From: Poa pratensis
Lineage: Eukaryota > Streptophyta > Magnoliopsida > Poales > Poaceae
Direction: 5' to 3'
Assembly (NCBI GenBank): GCA_947311845.1
Contig: CAMZMU010000080.1
Span: 20,840,369 to 20,904,368 of the forward strand
Length of the DNA stretch: 64,000 nt
Part shown: in pieces, positions 53,669 to 63,315 of the stretch
Layout: the number at the start of each line of letters is the position of its first letter
Position numbering within the stretch: position 1 is the stretch's first letter
Program-made: the position numbers and the translations under genes
The notes under the pieces: generated by a model
The model's database searches: none
Seen by the model: the letters and a program-made list of their open reading frames with translations, nothing else
Told to the model about the DNA's origin: nothing

Positions 53669-55670
53669 TAGATGGAAAAGGGAAAAAATAGGATGAAAAC
53701 GAGTGATCGTAATGCAGAAGAATATTGACTGGGTCTATTTTGAAAAATCCACGAGTCACGCATTAGAGCGTGTCTACTTGTAAAAGCATATACGATAGCT
53801 ATGAATACATCGTTTTCTGTCGTGCTCTCCACGCAATTAAAAAAAATGTATGCAATCATAAGGGAGATATTTTCTTTCATTCATTCAGCGTTGTTCTCTG
53901 GAACATTCTTGGACCTAGGTGCATCAACCTAGCTTTTAGGACCTTTCGAAACCTGTCCGTGCCAAAGCCAGTCCATGTCGGTACTGCGACATGATTTTGA
54001 GGCCCTCGTGGCTGACAATTCAACTAATAACTAGAACCGTGACAAAACTTATTAATTAAAGCGTTGATTGTAAAGTTGTGGCTTAAAAGACTAGTTTTGT
54101 GGCACCACGGTGCATGCATACTGATTGTGATGCTAAATTTTCTTACAAGAAAAACCTACTTACACATGGACTTAGATGGCAATAGTTTACATTAGGTGCG
54201 AACAGCAACAAATGACAGCATTCATGAAGATTTAACTAAAACTCAAAATAATCTCAACTTTAAAAACTACAACGTTCTCAAGCTAGCGAATCTCTCACTG
54301 TCCGTGATGGCAGAGGGTTAGAGGGAGAGACGGCCAAGATGATCACCAGATTCTAGACAACGAAACAACGTAGAATAGGAAAAAGTAACAATGGACAAGA
54401 GTGACGGCGATGCGCGATGCGGAAAGTTGACAAGTCTATTTTGGAACATCCGCGCGCCCGTCGTGCCCATGTGTAAATGATTGTACGGTGGTTAGGAATG
54501 TGCATCATCCAGAGATGAAACAAGAATGTGCCTACAATAAGATGGAAGTTTTGTTTCTGATCTCATATATTTGATTAATGTTGATCTCTCTAGTATAGTT
54601 TCTTTTTAGCTTTCGATGCAGAGGCCGGGTGTTTCTCCTTTTCGGAAAAAAAAGGTCACAGCGTGTCGATACATGGATCTACCATCTAAAAATAAGCAAC
54701 ATGGGGCGCATTTGGATCATCATGCAATCCTATGAGAACACTTCCAGCCGCCTTGGTTGAATAAATTTTGTGCAACCGTTTCCATACATCTGTAACCTGA
54801 ATCCGTGGCCTGGTTTCTCTTAAGCCAAAGGGCAAGATATGAAAAGATGGCGTATTGATTCGTCGCTGTCAAAAAACACAACACTTCTTGGTTCCGTGCT
54901 AGTTTCTCTTATCTAAGTTGTCTTTGTTAAAAGCACTTTGCGGTGAAGGAATCACATGAAGATTCAAATTTTCAGTGGAACTTTCACTTTTAAAATATGA
55001 TTGTGAGGAAATCTACTAAACCGGATGGTGTTAACTTCCAAACAAAACTATCTGGTTGAGCTGATAATTCAGTATCCATCAACCATTGAATCAAATGTAC
55101 TAACCATCATGTCCAATTGTTCCCCGTTAAAACCCCGTTTAAAGACCAGAGAAAATCGAAACATCATACCATTAATTCTTAGGTGACATGGTATTGGTTC
55201 TACACGTCAAAGAAAATCGAAACATCACACACCGCTCTACACGTACGTAGGTCAAGCGTGTCATTCTACTCGTCAAGCAGCTCACGGCCGGGCAAAACCA
55301 AAACTCCAAGGAAAGAGGAGTTTTTTGTTGCCATAAAAAGAAAAGAAAGAATATTCTTTGCCGACGTGTGGTCCTTTCTGCTTGTGGACTCACGATGGCG
55401 ACCGCTAGTCGGCACAACACAACGGGCGCAGAGATCCGACGATGGCAGCGGCAGTGCAGTCGGAGCTAGCCTGGTCTGGTCCTGGCCGGACCTAATGCGC
55501 TACAGGACGTGGCCCGTGGGCGCCTCCGACAGCGATCTCTGGCTGGCTCTCAGCGGCGTCGACGGGACCGGAGCGGCCTCTCAACGCGACCGATTCGATC
55601 TCACGCCCCGGTCCAAGGGAACAGGTGGCTCCTGTCCATCTTCGAGTCCTGGTCGTCCTGCCCGGCCGCA
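53669..55670. other. intergenic DNA upstream of the HIPP gene
   Basis: Mostly AT-rich and featureless. At about 54605-54650 the phrase CGATGCAGAGGCCGGGTG then TTTCTCCTTTTCGG and a run of A is another LINE 3-prime tail. The last 300 bp (from about 55400) become GC-rich and should contain the HIPP promoter. Confidence 0.5.
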
Positions 55671-55677
55671 TATAAAT
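55671..55677 (+). promoter_or_regulatory. TATA box of the HIPP gene
   Basis: TATAAAT in a GC-rich setting, 104 bp before the ATG at 55775. This fits a start of transcription near 55700 and a leader of about 75 bases. Confidence 0.65.
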
Positions 55678-55774
55678 CATCGCCCGACCCATCCTTGGAG
55701 AGGATTCAGCACCAACACAACACTGTACACTAGCTCCATTTCCAAGCTTGATCGAGCCGTGATCGGTCAAGCTA

Positions 55775-56260
55775 ATGGGGTTCCTGGAGGCCCTGTCGGG
55801 GCTGTGCGCCTGCCCGGCGCCTCTGGAGCGGCGGCACCTGCAGAAGGGGCGGCAGCTGGAGACGGTGGAGATGAAGATCCAGATCGAGTGCGAGGGCTGC
55901 GAGAGCAAGATCCGCGAGACGCTGGAGGGGATGGACGGCGTCACCGACGTCGAGGTCGTCCCCAGGCAGAACCGTGTGACCGTCACCGGCTACGTCGACG
56001 CGGCCAAGGTGATGCGCCGCGTCGCGCGCAAGACCGGCAAGCGCGTGGAGCCGTGGCCCTACGTGCCCTACGAGGCCGTCGCGCACCCCTACTCGCCCGG
56101 CGCCTACGACAAGAAGGCGCACGCCGGGTACGTGCGCGACGTCACGGCCAACCACGGCGGCCGCTCTGGGCCGGCGTTTGGTCGCGCGTTGTCCACCGAG
56201 GCTAGGTACACCGGGGCCTTCTCCGACGAGAACTCCAACGCGGCGTGCACGATCATGTAG
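55775..56260 (+). CDS. heavy-metal-associated isoprenylated plant protein (HIPP)
   Basis: A small metallochaperone-like protein of 161 residues. Residues 30-92 form one HMA domain with the metal-binding CEGC pair (Cys39 and Cys42) in KIQIECEGCESKIRETLEGM, followed by GVTDVEVVPRQNRVTVTGYV and the C-terminal strand. After it comes the clade-typical KRVEPWPYVPYEAVAHPYSP segment. The last four residues CTIM are a CaaX box ending in Met, which predicts farnesylation and membrane attachment. HIPPs bind copper, zinc or cadmium and act in metal homeostasis and stress responses. The start MGFLEALSGLCACP is preceded by a TATA box at a suitable distance. No intron is visible, whereas many HIPP genes have one or two. 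The exact paralogue cannot be named. Confidence 0.93.
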   Translation: MGFLEALSGLCACPAPLERRHLQKGRQLETVEMKIQIECEGCESKIRETLEGMDGVTDVEVVPRQNRVTVTGYVDAAKVMRRVARKTGKRVEPWPYVPYEAVAHPYSPGAYDKKAHAGYVRDVTANHGGRSGPAFGRALSTEARYTGAFSDENSNAACTIM

Positions 56261-56935
56261 GCTGTAGCTCTGCTCAGTAGCTCGAGACCTTCCCGTTCCG
56301 TTCGTTAACTCCTACGTAAGTAAGTAAGTACTGCTATGTAATGTATACTATTACACTTTTTCCTCGGTGGTTAGCTAGCTAGCTTCCCCGGGTTGTTGGT
56401 TCACACGGCAGGCTGAGGCTGTGCAAGCTCGCCGTCGGGTCGTCTCCGCCGCAGCTGCTTCAGGCTGCCCGCCTTCGCCGTGCTGGGGCCAGTCGGCAGA
56501 TCAAGTTCTTCGAGATTTGGACCTCCGAGGTACGTGGCAAATAAACTCCAGGATACGGACCTAGGTTTGGTCGTTGGTCTTCGCGTTGCAAGGTCGTTGC
56601 TCAAAATTGATCTCTGTTGGGCACCACGCCGTACGCCGCCGGGAATGATGATCTCAAGTTCTCACCGGTCTGACGTCCTTATGGGCTCCCGGTGGGCTGC
56701 CCGGCCGGCCGGCGGCCTTTCTCCAGCGTCGTGTGTAGTTGCTGCCCTGTCCATGCGCCACCACTTGTTAACCTTCAAGCTGTAAGAAAGCCCTAGAGGC
56801 CACCTGAGGTTGTCGTGGTGCACAATGCGGTGAATAAAGAGAAATTAGTTTCTACTATCTTTCAGATTCAACTCCTGTTTGCAGAAATAAAATAGCAAGT
56901 TTGTAACCTCATTTCTTGACAAGAACCATGTGTAA
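56261..56935. other. 3-prime flank of the HIPP gene
   Basis: Contains a GTAA microsatellite at about 56315-56331 and an AT-rich stretch that probably holds the polyadenylation site. A GC-rich frame at 56480-56785 has no domain and is not called. Confidence 0.5.
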
Positions 56936-58760
56936 TGATCCATGTAACAACTCCGCACATCTAGTTTAGCAGGTAATTTCTTAGGAGCAAATTGTGTTCA
57001 AACTGTTTTTTTCACGTTGTGGTCTTGTGGATATCTTTATATGTTTCAATTTGTTCAATCTCGTGTAATTTATTTGAGCAATGAATAAAATCAGATTTCA
57101 AAAAAAAAATCAAAATTGTGCACATAGGCTTGCCATAAAAAACAATGTGCAAATAAGAGTTTCCAACCTTATTTTATAAGAAAATCACATTTCATTTTTC
57201 GAGTGCTAAAATGGTTTTTTTCTCAAGCGATTGCAAAGGATATGGTGCAAAATGACACCACTCCAGTTTTCATAAAAATCAGACCATATTTGTTGGACAA
57301 TTCGCAAGTTTCATCAATTTTCAAGGTTTCTAGCTACTTTGGCGCATTTAAATCACTTTGTTTCGATTTATCAAAACTAATTCAAATAAATATGAACTAC
57401 AAGTGTACAGATTGGTCCAAAAAATTCACAAAAAATCATTTTAGATACACAAATATTCGTCACATGGAGGAACCATTGATAGTTATGGAAAATTCAACCA
57501 CTCATATGTATAACAATATTGATCATTTTGACCCGTTTAAAAAAATAAAAGAAAATGAAGAAAACTTAAAAAAATGTAATTCTTCTGCAAGAAGGATTCT
57601 GTATGTGTATTAATTGTCATGGATACTAACAAACTTGCAATATCATAATTAAATAGTTCTTCATAAAATGAGTATCATGGACGAACGTTCATCGCTTTCA
57701 ACCCAAATGACCAAGTCATATGCATATTATTTGTGACATGGTTTATTATGAATTTCCCAAATTGTGCACTAGGTGCATGTCGTCATGACAAACCATTTTT
57801 CAACTAAAGTTTCTAACGTTTTTCACAAAAAAAGTCGTTTCATTTTCCAAGTGCCAAATTTTTTTTCCTGGAGTGAGAGCAAAGAATATGCTACTAAATG
57901 ACACCACTCCAATTTTCACAAATATAAGACCATATTTCGTGGACAATTTATAAGCTTTATGAATTTCCGACCTTTCTAGCTACTTTCGTACATTTAAATA
58001 ATTTTATACCAATTTTTCAAAATTAAATAAAATTTGAACTGCACGTGTGTTATAGCTTGGTCTCCCAAAAATTCACAAAACATATTTTTATGTACACAAG
58101 TATTGACTACATGGAGGAACCACTGATAGTTCTAAAAAATTCAACCACGTGCTATTAATAGCCAAGCCAACTAATTTGACCCGTTTAAAAAATTAAAAAT
58201 AAAGAAAGAAACCTTGAAAAATGCAATCCTGCTACATGGAGTCCTTTTATATGTGCTAGTTGACGTGAAAAATAACAAACGTGCAACATGAAAATTTTAA
58301 AAAAAACTTTCTCAAACTGGGCTATCATCGTACGAATATTCATAACATTTAAGCCAAATGACCAAGTCATGGACATATGTGTGGCATAGTTTATTATAAT
58401 ATGTCCATATTGTGCACAGAGGTCCATTTTGTCATGACAAACAATGTTTCCAGCTAGAGCTTCCAAATTTATTACAAAAAAATATTATAAAAATTTCCAA
58501 GTGCCAAAATAGTTTTTAAGCAAGTGAGATGAATATGGTGCAAAATAAAACCGCTCCATTTTTTCCAAAAAGTATACCATATTTGATGGGAAAATCCGAA
58601 GTCTTGTATTAGTTTCAACTATTCTAGATACTTCGCGCATTTAAATGACTTTATGCCGATTTATCGAAAGTAATTCAAATTTAAATTGCAAGTGTGTAAT
58701 AGTTTGGTCCCAAAAATCACTTTTAGGTAAACAAGTAGTCATTACATAGAGGAACCACTA
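56936..58760. repeat. degenerate tandem array, about 650 bp period, nearly three copies
   Basis: The motif order CAAGTGCCAAA-like, ATATGGTGCAAAATGACACC, ACTCCAATTTTCA-like, GACCATATTT, TAGCTACTTT, CATTTAAAT and AATTTGAACT recurs starting near 57190, 57840 and 58490. Between copies lie further shared pieces (CCAAATGACCAAGTCAT, AAATTGTGCAC, GTCATGACAAAC). Arrays of this type occur inside Triticeae CACTA elements. The copies have diverged by substitutions and small indels, so the array is old. Confidence 0.75.
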
Positions 58761-59700
58761 TAATTTTTTTGCAAGTAGACATAACTTGTGTCCAAAGAAA
58801 GAAAAAGAAAAGAAGACAAATATCCTTAGCGAGTGTTGCACACGGAAAAGGTAGAAACATTTCGATTGGTTTGGATGAAGACACACGGATCGGTGACATG
58901 ATGCATTTGTACCATTCGATGTCGCGGATCCAACGGCTCTCCCTCTCTTTTCTCTTCCCATCTCTGTTCACTTGTCACAAACGCTGCTCGACATTGCCCT
59001 AACTCCCGACATCGACCCCGCCACAACTTCCCTTGCTCCTCACACCGCCGCCGCTGCACACCACCCGACACCGATGACGCCCACACACCCCAACAACGAC
59101 ATCGACGCTCTGGCTCCATCGTGGATGCTGCCCCACCCCGCCAACCCACGCAGCGGAAGCAAGGCGTTTTCGCAGATGTTTTTTTCTGGTCAACTAGTTT
59201 GCCGAGTGTTCCACTCAGCAAAGACCCCAAGCTATGCCGAGTGTTGCACTCGGTAAACCTGCCGGAGGCCCGGAGCCATCAAACGGATGTCTTCGTCGTC
59301 TCTTGTTATGTTTTTGCTGAGTGCTTTGTTTGCGAAGGAAAAAAAACTGGGTGTGTACTTGTTTGCCGAGTGCCATGTGTCGGACACTCGGCAAACAGGT
59401 TTTTGTCGACGAATTTGTGTCAAATGCTATATGTCGAGTGTTTTCGTTCTTTCGCCGAGTGCCTCGGGCTCTCGGCATTGCACATGAACCCGGTAGTGGA
59501 TTTTTCAGTTTCCTCAAGTGGCAGACAAACACAATGTCCTCTAGAATTTGATTTTCATTCTTCAATTCCACACCAAATAAGGAAATCTCGGTCGATTTGG
59601 AATTACCAAAGAGCTAGAATGCTATCGAAACACGGACTGAATCCTGCATGTGTAAGAACCTTGAAATAGTACTGTAATGACCGGGAATCTGATAAAACGG
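58761..59700. mobile_element. CACTA-like subterminal region, degenerate
   Basis: Between 59195 and 59480 the motif GCCGAGTG and its inverse CACTCGGC occur repeatedly, including a perfect 12 bp inverted pair GTTTGCCGAGTG (59361-59372) and CACTCGGCAAAC (59385-59396). Such arrays are binding-site clusters of grass CACTA elements. The array at 56936-58760 probably belongs to the same element. No CACTA terminus or target duplication was found, so boundaries are approximate. Confidence 0.5.
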
Positions 59701-59957
59701 GGTTTTCTTTCTTTCTTGTCAAGAGCGTGCATGCACGCTTCACGTTCGCCGCATGCAAGCTTGGCGTGAGCCGTGTACTATACTCCGTCGCCGCATATGC
59801 AGGCGGGTGGCGTCAGGCGTGACAAGGACAAGTAATTAACCCCACTAATAACGACTGAAGTAACGATAGCTCCTGCTTGTTCCCAGCTTGTTCACCCTTC
59901 ACATCGACCATTGCTCCTGCTGCTGGCGAACCCAAACAACACAGCTGAGAGCTTGAC

Positions 59958-61067
59958 ATGGCCTGGGGCAGCGACAGGGCGGCGGCCATGCCCGCCGTCC
60001 ACGGCGCCGTCTTCGTCCTCTTCCTGCTTCTTCCTCTCTGCGCCTTCCGCCATGTACTGGCGCAAGAAACTGGTAGGCGCGTTACGTACGTCGTATATTT
60101 CTTGAGTAGATGTGTTGGTGCTGAACTGCTGATCAGTTCGTTTGGTACATGCATGCAATTGCAAACTCGATCGATGGAGCAGATGACGAGGCGGAGTTCA
60201 CGTACCGGAGCGGCGCGGACACCGGGCCGGACCGGTGGGGCATGCTCCGGTCGGACTGGGCGACCTGCTACTGGGGCCGGCTGCAGTCCCCCATCAGCGT
60301 CCCCGGCGCCGACACCGGCCGGATCACGGGCCACCGCACGGGCCGCCTGACCCGATCCTACCGCCCGTCGCCAGCCACCCTGGTGAACCGCGGGCACGAC
60401 ATCATGGTGCGGTTCGAGGCCAACGCGGGGTCCCTGCTGCTGGACGGCGTCACCTACAAGCTCCGGCAGATGCACTGGCACTCCCCCAGCGAGCACGCCC
60501 TCCACGGCCGTCGCCACGACCTGGAGCTCCACATGCTCCACCAGAGCGACAACCGGACGGGCGGCAAGTACGCCGTCGTCGCGCAGCTCTTCGACATCGG
60601 CGAGCACCGCGACGAGACCCTGCACATGCTGGAGCCGTACTTGGAGAGGATCGCGGACAGGAAGAAGGGGCACGAGGAGTGGATCGACTACGACGTGGAC
60701 CCGAGGAGGCCCGTGAGAGGCAGCGACGAGTTCTACCGCTACACCGGCTCCTTCACCACGCCGCCGTGCACCGAGGGCATCGTCTGGGCGGTCGCCACCA
60801 GGGTGCGCCGCGTCGCCCGTCACCAGGTGGAGCTGCTCAGGGAAGCCGTCCACGACGTACGTCAGAGCATGCAAGCCATATATATATACATTTGCAGAGT
60901 CATCTTTCTCCCTTACATCCACACAGGATTAACTAATGGTGTGGGTGCATATGCAGCATGCCAGGAGGAACGCACGGCCGCTCCAGGAGGCGAACGGCAG
61001 GACCGTCGGCCTCTACTACAACTGGGCCTCGTCGGGGGCGTCACGGGACGACGGCCGCCGGAATTAG
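59958..61067 (+). CDS. alpha-carbonic anhydrase, secreted, three exons
   Basis: Catalyses CO2 + H2O to bicarbonate and a proton, probably in the apoplast, secretory route or plastid stroma. Exons inferred from splice sites: 59958-60072, 60183-60856 and 60957-61067, joining to 299 residues. The N-terminus has a signal peptide (hydrophobic AVFVLFLLLPLC, cleavage likely after VLA). The catalytic core keeps the zinc histidines H136 and H138 in RQMHWHSPSEH and H155 in LELHMLH, the proton-shuttle-position H110 in NRGHDI, the disulfide pair C67 (WATCYWG) and C234 (TTPPCTEG), and the threonine of the TTPPC loop. QSPI (73-76) is the usual start of the fold. The C-terminal exon gives NARPLQEANGRTVGLYYNWA. 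Length fits plant alpha-CAs and nectarin-3/dioscorin relatives. A plain reading of exon 2 with its upstream intron gives a false N-terminus. Confidence 0.88.
60073..60182 (+). other. intron 1 of the carbonic anhydrase gene
   Basis: The donor is ACTG then GTAGGC and the acceptor GGAGCAG. It is 110 bp and phase 1: the split codon G/AT restores Asp and gives QETDDEAEFTYRSG, which matches the expected start of the mature protein. Confidence 0.75.
60857..60956 (+). other. intron 2 of the carbonic anhydrase gene
   Basis: The donor is CACGAC then GTACGT and the acceptor ATATGCAG. It is 100 bp and phase 0. Without removal, the continuing frame gives VRQSMQAIYIYICRVIF, foreign to the family. Confidence 0.85.
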
Positions 61068-61177
61068 CGTAATTATGCAGATGAAAGATACTTAATTTGA
61101 CAGTAGTACTTATGCAGATGAAAGATACACATGTACCGGACCCAATGATTTCATGTTTTCTTAAGGCAACCCACGTA

Positions 61178-61338
61178 CTCCCTCCGTTTTTTAATATAAG
61201 ATGTTTTAGCATCTATCCACATACACATATATGTACATGTATGTAGACATATTTTAGTGTGTATGTTCATTCATTGTAATATGTATCTAGACAACCTGTT
61301 ATATATCTAAAACGTCTTATAATACCGAACGGAGGGAG
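61178..61338. mobile_element. Stowaway MITE downstream of the carbonic anhydrase gene
   Basis: The ends CTCCCTCCGTTTTTTAATAT and, reversed, CTCCCTCCGTTCGGTATTAT lie between TA dinucleotides (61176-61177 and 61339-61340). Arms share ATAAGATGTTTTAG-like text over about 30 bp. The 161 bp copy begins 110 bp after the stop codon, so it may lie in the transcript 3-prime end. Confidence 0.92.
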
Positions 61339-61340
61339 TA

Positions 61341-62331
61341 CGTACGACTGAATGTACGGTTGAACGAGTGTTGAAACCACTACTCGTTGATTTTAAAGAA
61401 TGTGCACGCGTACTGATAGGGCTGGAAAAGGTACGAGATCTTTAAGTCAGTTCCGGGGAAAATAGTAAACGGAGTGGAAATCTTTAAGTCAGTTCCGGGC
61501 AAATAGCAAATTTGCTTGATCAATGCTAAGCATCACATTAATTTCAAAAAAGTAACACACAACTTGTAAATTGCTGGTAAAAAAATCATATTTGAAAATA
61601 TGGGTGAAGCATGGTTAAAGTGGGTGCTTGTTTGGCTATTCAAGGCACTATTCTTGTTCTAGATTTTGGAAAAATCTTCTTTCACAACCATGTTTCTGAA
61701 ATCATCTAAACATTCAAAAATAAATCAACATAAGTAAATAATTCACGAAATATTATCTAATTGTCTAACCATCATGAGATATGCCATAGGAAAAAGAATC
61801 ATTTCATTTGCATTTGTAAATCAAAAGTTACAGGGTTTGAAATTCTATATTTTAGTGCATAGCGCCCCAGACAAGAGCGCTACCTTCAAGAGCATAGTGC
61901 CGCAGCCCAGGGTGCTACCCTATTTGATTAGGTTTACCTGCTCTCCAAAAATTCTTTTTAGTGGGCCCGACGTTGCCACGTTGGCAGGGGCATAGCGCCC
62001 CAGTTCAGGGCGCTACCACCTGAGAGCGTTCGCCAAAAGGCGCTACTGAAAAAGGCTAGATTCGAAATTATTTTCGAAATAGGTTCATTTTGTGCTTTAG
62101 TTTCGTCACTGTGTCACTTTTATCGTCTTTCACCCCATTGTAGCACTTGTTGGCTGCATGTCTGCCTGCTGCGAAGACAAGAGGAAGAACCACGTGCAGG
62201 GTGACACATAGGATGCTCGGAAATTATACACTTTGATCCATTGGCATGAGCAACAAATGGTCTACAACACTCGGTTACTCAGTTGTACATACCATTTACC
62301 CATAACATGGTAACATATACAGGGCATCTCT
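61341..62331. other. intergenic DNA with a short repeated phrase
   Basis: The segment 61855-62040 repeats CATAGCGCCCCAG (61858 and 61991) and close variants (GTGCCGCAGCCCAGGGTGCT, CAGTTCAGGGCGCTACC). This phrase is typical of an unclassified repetitive family I recognise only loosely. No gene. Confidence 0.4.
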
Positions 62332-62952
62332 AGCCGAGCCCTCAAATCGGTTAGAGGAGTAAAAAAATCGTTTTACTCCTCTAAACCGCACCTAACCGAT
62401 CCCTCGGAGGAAAATTTTACTACTCTATTTTTCTCCAAGCCTCTTAACTCTCCTATTTATACTCATCCGCAACAGTCCTTCCTAAAAAAATATTTTGCCC
62501 GCCGCTGCTAGAAACCACGCCGCCGGCCGTCCTACTCACCGGGAAAATGAAACCCCCGGATAGTCCGACGCCCCTTGCCTTCTCGCTGGCAGCCTCACTG
62601 TGTTCATCTCCTTCCTCCCGTCCTTGTGCCAATGCGCCGCTGACCTTCCTCACAACTCCAACGACCCTTGCCTTGCTCGCCAGCAGCTACGCTGTGTCCA
62701 TCTCCGGACTCCGGCAAGAGGTCACCGTAGTTCATCGCCTTCAAAGTGGCATCCACGCCGTCACGTCACCCGGTCGCCTCGACCCGTGCCACCCATCTTT
62801 TCTAAGTTGTAGAGAGACTTCCATGTGTTGTTTGAGAAGTTAAATTTGAGTGATCAGTTAGGTCTAATCATCATTTGAGGACGAAAATTTACTCCTCAAG
62901 TTTACTCCACCATTTGCTCCTCTAAATTATAGGGTATCGGCTAGAGATGCCC
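62332..62952. mobile_element. Harbinger-like non-autonomous element, 621 bp
   Basis: The ends are exact 16 bp inverted repeats, GGGCATCTCTAGCCGA at the left and TCGGCTAGAGATGCCC at the right. Subterminal text is also inverted (AGAGGAGTAAA against TTTGCTCCTCT-like). The flanks are ACA and TTA, so the target duplication is not clear. A 98-codon frame inside has no domain. Confidence 0.75.
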
Positions 62953-63315
62953 TTACATGGTCATTTCGTCTCAAATGCTTAGCTTGGATGGTCCCTGTCT
63001 TAAACCGAAATATAGCATCTAACATGATGGGCATTGCTGGTAACTCATAGCAACTGATGAAAACAAAGGCACAATCACAAGAAGAAACCACACGGCAAGG
63101 AAATTTTGTCAAGGATGAGATGCTGTAATTATCTCTGTACCGCTAAATTATCCAGACAAACTCCGAGCATTAAAAATCTGCAACAAAATGGTGCACTCGT
63201 GCACATGGCAGATGGCAAAAAGGAGAACCCTACGATGCCGTCGTCAGTTTATTACTTCTACGGATCCCAGAGAAGGGTTTTGGTACATGTCATTTTCAAT
63301 GTGAAAACATGCGCT
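62953..63315 (-). other. 3-prime flank of the adenylate kinase gene
   Basis: On the minus strand this follows the adenylate kinase stop codon and should contain its 3-prime UTR and polyadenylation site. No other gene is visible. Confidence 0.5.

Noticed and set aside
55183..56205. A 340-codon plus-strand frame over the HIPP gene
   Set aside because: It overlaps the HIPP gene in another frame, its second half is Arg/Gly/Ala-rich antipattern sequence, and its first part is promoter. The HMA frame at 55775 is the real gene.
60149..61072. A 307-codon carbonic anhydrase reading starting at 60149
   Set aside because: It starts in intron 1 and reads through intron 2. The three-exon model restores a signal peptide and the conserved C-terminus.
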